Part shown: positions 55,791 to 64,000 of the stretch, in pieces | Layout of the letters: each line of letters starts with the position of its first letter | Position numbering within the stretch: position 1 is the stretch's first letter | NCBI GenBank assembly: GCA_023853785.1 | Contig: JAJIRX010000030.1 | Span: 1-64,000, forward strand | Source: Psilocybe azurescens | Lineage: Eukaryota > Basidiomycota > Agaricomycetes > Agaricales > Agrocybaceae | Direction of reading: 5' to 3' | DNA length: 64,000 nt | The notes under the pieces: model-generated | Told to the model about the DNA's origin: nothing | Database searches by the model: none | The model's input: only the letters and a program-made list of their open reading frames with translations | Position numbers and translations under genes: made by a program

Positions 55791-58700
55791 AGTGTGCTCG
55801 GTGGCTAAGGGGAAAGACAAGCAAACGAAAAGCGACGTAACAGAGCGTAACGGTCGTAACGGTCGTAACGGGAAAATGGATAAACAATCGCACACAAAAC
55901 GGGCCGGCAAGGTTATATCAAGATGCCGAATCTGAATGCAGACGACAATGATTGATACATGAACGACGACGAAACTGTCAGTAAAGGAGCCATTGGATGC
56001 GCAAATACCACATCACTGCCATCAAAAAAACAAGCTGGTCAAGAGCAACGATCCCGATAGAAAGCTAGAGACGAGGTGCTCAAATTTCAAAGGAGGGATC
56101 TCTCCTGGGACATACTCCGGGAATTCTGATGACCTTCTAGAAGTAGCCAGAGACATCGCAACCATGCTGCGGATGGGCCGCGTTCCCGAGCCATACCCCG
56201 AGTCAACAAGACGCGTGGACGTCCATGTGAAGACCGAATAGTCCCGTGTGTAGCAAGGAGATACGCAAACAGATGTCAAGCAACAAGTCGCCGCAAACGT
56301 GGGGCCCAACTGAGTTCTGAATGCAGACACGTTGGCTAGAAGACATTCCGCCCCAAGAAAGTATGTCGGCATGCCTCGGGTGAGCGTATGGAAGGAAATG
56401 TTTCGTGAGGACTACGCTCCCACATAACCTTCCATCGACCCGAATACCAGTGAAGAAAATCGAGCGGAAGGCTGAAATGTGCGCAGAATAGATATCACAG
56501 ATCGACATGCCAGATTTTTGAGCAAGATAGCCTTCTTGTATTCATTACCGCCATTTTCTAAATGCAACGCAAGGTTCAAGATCTAGGAAGACTCTTTTGG
56601 CATACCTGTGAAGCCTGCCATACAAGGCGATAGTATGAGAAAACCGCATAGATAAAGAAAAGTTAGGGAGGAAAATGCGAAATTTTGAAGCAGGAGGTGG
56701 AAAGGGTGCATGAAGGAGAAAGGCAAGAATGATATGTGAGGCTTTTGTGCGAAAAAGTGGCGTGTGGCAATCTATGATAATGCATGTGAGCCTTTTGTTT
56801 CATTGGTCGATCAAAGTTACGGGTAATGATTACATGAGCAGATCACATGAATTGAATAGGGGAGTCACCTTTGCTCGACTGCTCCTCTTTAACGTCTCCA
56901 TTGATCACATTGTCCTAGCATCAGCGAAGTTCCATCCGTGCTCCAAACAACACAGATTACCTCTCCAGAACCCCGCAAACTACAATACAATTACCACGGT
57001 TGACATCCTTGACTGTACTATGTTGGCAACACTTGACTTGACGGCGGCAAGACCTTTTCATAATTTCCGAAAAATTTCATCTATAGAAGTCTTTGACCGA
57101 TCTAGACTCTCTCCAATATAGGAAGCACTGGTTTCATTCATTCAAATTACTTATTCCTATGTGGAATGCTGCCATCTATGGGTCTTCCTGTGATAAAACG
57201 CCCAATAAAGCGAGAACAAGAAACACACCAAATTCCTGGTACATGCTAAGTCGTGTTCTGAACGCTCTGGGCGAGTTTCACATCGCTTGCACTCTTCTTC
57301 AGGCTCCGGTAATAATATCTCTTCGTATTTGTATCATACTTCTTCTACCACTTTGGGGAAACGATATCTCGGCACTGTGGGTTAATCTTCGGATGCTCTT
57401 CGGAATCCTGTCACGTCGAGAACCAAACGAGTTGAGCTATTCGATGTATCCTCAACAAGGGCGCCCCTAATGGTTCTACTGCAATAGGTCTGAACAACAG
57501 CCAAACGGAGTCTGAGCTTTCCACTTCAGTGGGCATTGATCGACGCCCTCTCCATGATTGCATCATAAGCATACTAAAGTGGCGCAAGATTCTCGAAGCA
57601 GCTAATATGAAGAGCCCACTGCACGGGATAACTCTTTCCCTCTTCTGCTCGCCTTACCATGCTTACTCCGCCGTATCCGAGAGAGAAATTTGGCAACAAT
57701 CTACAGACGGGGGAAGCCATCATCGTATATTTAACGTGGATCGAATTGGAATATAGGAATCAGAAAATCGTTCCAGCTCTTTACTTATTAAGCGGTCCGA
57801 GAACCCGCCGATAACGAGCCTGGCATCTATGGGCACTATGTCGCATGAAGTGGACTTTGGGAGCGGTTAGGGACTATTTATGTCTCCAAGGAGTTATAAA
57901 GTTCTCGATAACATCTGCCATGTATGCATGCATCAGTCTGGCTGGATCTTTCCGCACCGTGTATGTCACTTTTTCTCAGTTAAATGTCTTCTCTGACAAA
58001 CCTTTAGACTAAATCGTCGATGCATTGAGTAAAAACTCCAAATGCGTCGGTGTTCCGCATCCGCTTCTATCAGTAGCACATGCAGATGAAAATTGAACCG
58101 TTTCTGTCAGTATAGCTTTTATCCATAATTCTGAGAATACAAGGATATCTTCTCAATAGTCTATATTCCAAGCTGAGGCGACAAACATTAGTACTCAACA
58201 ATCAAGTAAACAATGCTCTGAACAAAACTTCACACCATTTCCAGCACTCATTCTGCACAACAATGCGGTTCTACTTGAAAGCTTCGATCAAATAACAACG
58301 CTGATAAACGGCGTACATATCAGTGATGAGGTATTCAGGGGTGATCCTCCATACCCCACGAATATTAATAGCATGGTCCACCATGCCCCTATCACACCGC
58401 TTTAAGCCTTAATGAAAATGGCCGGGGACCAATAAATGGGAACTCAATGTTATGGCACGGTGCAAACATGAGCCACTGTATGCCGTTTAGAGAACTCTTG
58501 AACGACAGCGGCAATCTTTTGGACTGCATGAGCGGGGGATCTGCGCCGTTCAAGCCCTGCATTATTTTCCTTTAATGGTCTAGTCTAGTACTTTACATTC
58601 ATAGCCTCTCGGGTTCAATTGACACTTTACTTACCTCCGACGCCTCACTGAACTTCAGCTCTTGTTCCTTTTTTTGATAACCGGTTCGCCTTGTCGGAGT

Positions 58701-59603
58701 ACATGGTTAAACGTAAATATTATACATATCAAAGTAAGCATGGGTGGTGGGCAATTCACTACCGAGCGTTCTACTCAACAGGTTCTCATATTGAGTGCGA
58801 CAATTTGTCATAGGTCGTTATCTGATATATCTGATAACAAAGTAATTGAAATGTTAGGTAACCGGTTCTCCATGGACCGCGACGTCTGGCGTCTGAACAG
58901 GTTAACAATGTCCTCATTTCATTGGTGGAGACTACAATGTTGAAAGATGTAGCCACATCAATTTTGGAATACTATCCAGAAATCTACGAACCTTCAAGAC
59001 TTCTTTTCGCGTCATTTCAGGTCCCTTAAAGGCTTACTCCGGTCTATCCGTACGATTGCGCAGTAATAGTAAGTTCGAGCTTTGGGATAATTCCTTATCA
59101 AAGTCTAGATATCAAGTCTTAGTGTCAATCGAGATTAGGAATCGCAACCGTCGTAGAGGGTAGAAATTATGTACCGACCTGCTTCCATGAGACATCAACC
59201 AGTGCGCAGAATAATACAGCTAAGCCCAAACCACGCCATTAAGGCGGTCTCGGAATATAGTATCGGACTCAAGATGTAGACTGGTATCACGACGGACATT
59301 TAGCATTCTTACCCCAGCATGAGAGGTCTGTAGATGTTTGATAATAAAGCACTGTCTCGAAGTAAAGAAACATCGGAGAACAGCTTCTGTGTATATGCAT
59401 GTAGGTCCATTTACGCCAAAGAATGGGTTCTACACCATTGGAAAGGCGCAAGATGAGTTGGAAGATTCTGGAAAATTTTCGCCTTCTTCTCGCAACCAAA
59501 ATGTCGCTCTACGCGAGGAGGAATCTGTATGCCGCAGCTCATATGAATAGGTATAGAGTATAAGTACTCCGCCTATCGTCTTTTGAGAGCGACTCCAGTC
59601 ACC
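55791..59603. other. Long intergenic stretch without a recognised gene
   Basis: Several open frames of 70-130 codons exist (for example 55993-56241 and 56729-57121 on the plus strand) but none shows a domain, signal peptide with support, or intron structure. Composition is close to the neighbouring gene space. Part of it may contain undetected or decayed genes. Confidence 0.4.
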
Positions 59604-60124
59604 ATGAATCCTAACCTACACGCTATAGTAATTGCTCTAGTATTTGTATACCCGGCTAGCTGCTCACCGACTGGAGATAAAACGGTCAGAAATAACCACA
59701 ATAAATATGGAACACTGTGCTTAACGATTAACAGACGAAGTTAACATACAAGAGTCCAGTTTTTGCCAGGTCCACCAAGCCTACGTTCACGTCTGTCGAG
59801 CCCGCGACTACCAAGCCCACCATGACGACGACGTTCATCAAGCCCACGCCTACCACGACGTCCATTACATTTATTTCGTCCCCGGTAGCAACCACAGACC
59901 CGTCTCCTTCTTCGAGACAAGAGGATCCTGGGACAACTACTTGCTGGCCCACAGATGAATCTCCCACTATCACATATTCTTCTCCGACTTATGATACGAC
60001 AAACACTCATGTGATCACAACATATACCACCATCAGTACAAGGTCACTGTCAACGATGTATAGCTCATTCAGTCGTACACTCACGTATACTTCCACCACG
60101 CCAAGGGCCTCTATTGCTATATAG
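59604..60124 (+). CDS. Small secreted Ser/Thr-rich protein
   Basis: ATG 59604 opens a clean signal peptide (MNPNLHAIVIALVFVYPASC). A 51-nt intron (GTCAGA to ACAG, about 59683-59733) keeps the frame into TKLTYKSPVFARSTKPTF. The mature part of about 135 residues is rich in Thr, Ser and Pro (for example TTTFIKPTPTTTSITFISSP), with a single late Cys, suggesting heavy O-glycosylation and a cell-wall or secreted role. No known domain and no GPI signal is evident at the end (STTPRASIAI, TAG). A TATA-like stretch (GTATAGAGTATAAG, about 59550-59565) lies 40 bases upstream. Confidence 0.65.
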
Positions 60125-60396
60125 ACGTCAAGTAGCTTACTTGATGAAACTTGGCTAGGCTAGGCTAAAGTAACCACTCCTGCGTTAAAGCTGTTTGCTG
60201 TAGTGAGGATGGAAACAGAACGATTTTTGTTGATAGGTCGTCTCTAGATAGGAGCCAGTTGGGACCTGCGTCCGGAGGAGGATTTGACTCTGATTTATAC
60301 TCAATCGTGGTAGGCGAATCGTGATTTTTGTCTACGACTAGCTCCAATCCGGTGAAATATAAATCTAGGCGATAAAGTTAGACATTGATTGTTCAT

Positions 60397-62473
60397 TTAA
60401 CGCGTGGGTACTAACGGGAGAGGGGCCATAAGCGTCATCAACCCCGCCAAGAGAGCAGTAGCTCCAACCGTACCCAGTCGATGATACATGGCGCCGGCGA
60501 ATAGCGGAAAAACCGCTGCAAAGGATGAGCGCATGGCGCTGTTTGCTGCCATAGCAGATGCAGCAATTGGTCTGTAGGCAGTTACCAAATACGAGAATGT
60601 CGAAGTGAAGACGAAGTAAATTCCTGTTCCAAAAGGCACGGTGGCAATGATGGGAATGATCCAATGAACACCTTTATACGTCGTGAATGCCAGCCAGAAT
60701 AAGCCTAATATCATGATCAGGGCTACTGCGCAGGATGAAAATGCCAGCTTCAGTCTCACCAAAGGGGACCAATATACCGCCGACTTCACCCATGATTAAT
60801 CGTACTTCGGGAGGAAGGTGCCCTCCGTTTTTCATAGACTCGCGCTTATAAAGCCTTCCGAAAGTGAGAGCGTAAGTGGGGCACGCACATAAAATCGAAA
60901 TGCATCGTACCCATTCCAGTAGGGCTGAGTAGACACACCAATAATCATACCGAGACCAGTGCCCAGAAAAGACATCCCTGTCATCTGCGTGTTGAAGCCA
61001 TGGACGCCCATGAAAATGAAGGGAAAGGCTTGGAAGCTAAGATACAGTATCCCTAGTATTACGGAATTCCTTTTATCGATATTTTGTAGCATCAGATTTA
61101 GGTCGGTGGTTTGGAAAAATATAAAACACATTACCATAAGTCCAGCAGCATGGCCATTTGGTCGAAGGCGAGCAGCTCTGAGGTGCAAATCATAAGAATA
61201 GATTACTAACAGCTGTTGGAAAGTTGACGAACGGAATGGTCTGTAGCACGAAACCGCAATGACGCGTGGCAAATTTGTTTCTTGCCGTTCGAGTGGAGCC
61301 CAGTATCGTGGTTCGCCCTCTGAGCGGAGTCTGCTCCGAAATGGTCATTGTATATCGAAAGGTTTCGGGCTGAGTAGCATTTATACCTAGTCGCTTTTCT
61401 TTTCAGGAGTATGGGGACGTAAGTCTCTGGTATGAGCTAGACGTTCACCTGGTTAGACAATGTAAGAAAGAAAACAGTAGTTGATAGATCTACAAGTACA
61501 AGAGCTACAAGCTCAATAAAGGTCCAGATGAGCAATATGTAGTATGTCCACCTCCATTGGAGATTCTCCAGAGTAGTTGCATATCAGTATTTTGCAAGAA
61601 TGAAACAAGTCAGGTCGTCACCTGATTTATGAATCTGGCATATAGAGGCACTATTAGTGCTTCTACGCTAATGCCTCAGGACCCTATTTAATCTGGTACT
61701 CACCCGCTGAGAAGTGGACCCAGAACAGGGCCAATGAATGGGGAGATTGTGTAGGCAGCCATAGGACTGATGAAGCGAATGCAAATGTCATCAATGAAAT
61801 GCATGGTTTCGGAAATTGGGATGTCTGGCGTACCTGGCAACAGTACGATCGTCAAATAGGTCACTCACGCTTCCACCAGCAACGCTAAGAAAAGCTGAGC
61901 CACAAAACCCGCTCACAAAGCGGAATATCAGGAACACAGCTTCGAAAAGCAGTGAATATGAGACGATATATATGTAGTCCAAATGACTAACGCCTACCGA
62001 TGTCGGGTGCAAATGCAACGGGGAAAGTGAACGCAAAAAGAGCGCGTACGAGACTCTGTAAACCATTGCGGCCATATACCTCTGAGAGCGGACCAAAAAG
62101 TAGGGGCCCAAGACCTAATCCCACGATGAATAAACTTATAGACAGGATTGCCACTTCTTGGCTGACGCGAAAATCGCGCGAAACCCCTTTCTCCGCAAAT
62201 CCTGCCTGACGTATACCAAAGACATTGTCAGAGGAATAACAGAAAGTCAATAGGGAATGCTAATTAGCTGACCATCGACGACGCACAGGTTACACATGTT
62301 GCCGCTGAACTGATCACAGCAACTGCAATCCATTTCCTAGTATTTGCGAGTTGCTGAGGCTTTTCGGATTCGTCGAGGACAACCTGAAATGACTCAGTGT
62401 CTTCGTTGGGTCTCTCACGGGGATTTTCCTCGACGACGACCTGGTCAAGTGCCTTGTGGGGATCGTTTGCCAT
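60397..62473 (-). CDS. MFS transporter, DHA1 (drug/polyamine:H+) type
   Basis: ATG 62473 starts a hydrophilic cytoplasmic head (MANDPHKALDQVVVEENPRE) before the first helix (WIAVAVISSAATCVTCASS). Later exons give ILSISLFIVGLGLGPLLFGP with LSEVYGRNG (loop 2-3 signature), FLIFRFVSGFCGSAFLSVAG, and ISPMAAYTISPFIGPVLGPL (motif C). The C-terminal half shows ILYLSFQAFPFIF, GMSFLGTGLGMIIGVST and FPLFAGAMYHRLGTVGATAL. It ends TAA at 60397-60399. At least six introns are needed, and some junctions are uncertain. Such proton antiporters export drugs, polyamines or metabolites at the plasma membrane. The substrate is unknown. Confidence 0.82.
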
Positions 62474-64000
62474 GGATATTCTGGATGTCATAAGAACTGG
62501 TAAGAGTCCAACCGAGTCGCGTAGGCCATAATGTACGTTGAACAACGTACGTCGTTGCTGGAGGTTCAGGGAACGTTGTTAGAAAGTTGCAAATCCGAGA
62601 TGCCCAGGTAGTCCCACGCGGTGCCACAATCGCTGTGACGCTATCTTTTATATGGTTGGTGGTGGTCACACGGGTTCTCTTTCCGTCATAATTGGCCGGC
62701 GGCATTGTATTCCGCTTTTCCGTAACTTCCGTTTGATATATCTTATCAGATAAGCTCGGCGATAGCCTTCAAAATTGAAAATAGAATGCTGGCCTGCCAT
62801 GACCTTTAAGTTACGCTTCTTCTTGGTTTCTTTCTTTCTAAACTTTTGTCAGCGCTCGCTCTGGGATACTCTATATCGTTGCTATTAGTCTCGAGTGGCC
62901 CAACTTTTACGAGTCTATTTTATTTTTATTTTGTTCTGATCGGACTGTTTTTCTCCCGAAAGTAACTAGGTGGTCAATAGTCGTCCGGGAAGGCCTTCAT
63001 CTTTGCCAAAGTGGTAAGGAGATAAAGACCTAACAAGTGTACGCACGCTTAGGCAAAAGTCTAATCTGGATCTGTGCCCTGCAAGCTTTGCCTTAAGTCA
63101 CAAAGCCAGATCTCGCCACGATGCCATTGGAAGCCAAGTGGAAGCTCTTACAAACCCCGAAGACGGCGGGCGAGAAGAAGTCGCTGTTGAACTGTACCCA
63201 GGCTATCTTGATTAAAGAATGGTTGCTCACATGCGGAACTGCAAGGATAGAATCTGGACTCTATATATATGTGCTATGATTGTGGCATGCACGATAATGA
63301 GGGGTAATGAGAACACACAAAGTTATTCTTACGCGTACGATGCAAGCTTGAATCACTATGCTTCCAATACATTCTATCTTGAGCAGCGTAATGGTTGATC
63401 GCTGCTCACGTCATCGCTATGGGATTTTTCGATCGTACGAAGTTTCTTACCGAGAACTGACTTACCTGTCATTCGTACGGAAGTCATGTATACTAGCACC
63501 GTTAGTTTGAATAACCTTGTTCAGTAAAAGGAGCGAAGTGAGGTAATTGTCCAAATGACCGGGCAATAACCCAATACGCATTTTTCCAGGGTGTCAGACG
63601 TGTTAACTGAAAAGAAGCTGTAGCCCTCTAGTGCCATTAGACATGCTCGCCCCCGACTCTGGATTTTTGCTTTCCTTACTAGGCTACTAATTCTGAGTGC
63701 TGCATACCTAATGCACTGATCACCATATATTAGGCTTGATAGGGCATCTAGTCCTCGATTATATCGCTTTCTCCCGGCATGTTGCCGATGTCTATTATCT
63801 AATGTCCATTATTAATCTTCAATTTCTCCCTTTCAACTTTCTCTGTAATGTTACCAATGGCGTATCACGGCCTCGAATCTGAAGCCGGGAACAATAACCC
63901 AGTGTCGATTAGATTGAGTATCACAATGGACACAGTATCGAGTACATGGAGGATTTACGGGTTGCGAGGATCGGATGAATTGAAAGCTACTTTTCGTGTA
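62474..64000. other. 3' end of window, no gene recognised
   Basis: Upstream flank of the MFS gene, then mixed sequence with frequent stops. No repeat, RNA gene or conserved protein was seen. Confidence 0.4.

Noticed and set aside
56729..57121. A 130-codon plus-strand gene
   Set aside because: No domain, no signal peptide and no supporting intron or neighbour; length is compatible with chance.

Overview
The window looks like nuclear DNA of a mushroom-forming basidiomycete (Agaricomycetes). The evidence is genes with many 50-75 nt GT-AG introns, F-box/LRR proteins, lactonohydrolase paralogs, and transposons typical of that group: KDZ with CxC5/CxC6 cysteine clusters, PIF/Harbinger, IS630/Tc1 and Ty3/Gypsy. 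All function calls rest on motif reading; no database search was run.

Layout. 1-11683 is a nest of transposons. A Gypsy retrotransposon (minus strand, LTR 11315-11683) is broken by a large KDZ-type element (1-5818, running off the left edge) and by a 1.87-kb relative (7780-9651). 13089-22380 holds two tandem lactonohydrolase genes, a decayed isopenicillin-N-synthase-like gene and lactonohydrolase fragments. A segment carrying a lactonohydrolase fragment plus an F-box gene occurs twice, as copy A (from 21526) and copy B (42054-46297). Copy A is taken apart by at least four insertions: a CACTA-like foldback element near its start, a 10.1-kb transposon nest in an intron (IS630-like outer element containing Harbinger, KDZ-family and DDE elements), a 1.2-kb repeat-rich element in an exon, and a MITE at its 3' limit. 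A Tc1/mariner element (37084-38694) and a possible mitochondrial DNA insertion (about 39375-39640) follow. From 39.8 kb the sequence is ordinary gene space: an F-box gene, F-box copy B, a degenerate GH13 alpha-amylase, an F-box/LRR gene, a ferric reductase beside a CTR copper transporter, a small secreted Ser/Thr-rich protein and an MFS transporter.

The most interesting system is the KDZ-type family. Three elements share termini (GAGGTCTTTAC-like, then a CCCCACATATTCC-like core), arrays of short TGGANTCCA palindromes inside the ends, and an intron-containing low-complexity accessory gene. Two of them also carry a tRNA-like Pol III promoter placed antisense to that gene. One element encodes the CxC5/CxC6 transposase. 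Four junctions carry TCAAA, and the complete element has a near-perfect 8-bp target duplication.

Two mutation signatures run through the window. In-frame stops in the Gypsy and other transposons are mostly TGA where Arg (CGA) is expected, and copy A has lost CpG next to its insertions, which suggests CpG methylation and deamination. Separately, several otherwise good genes are broken by single-base contractions of homopolymers, which more likely reflects assembly error.
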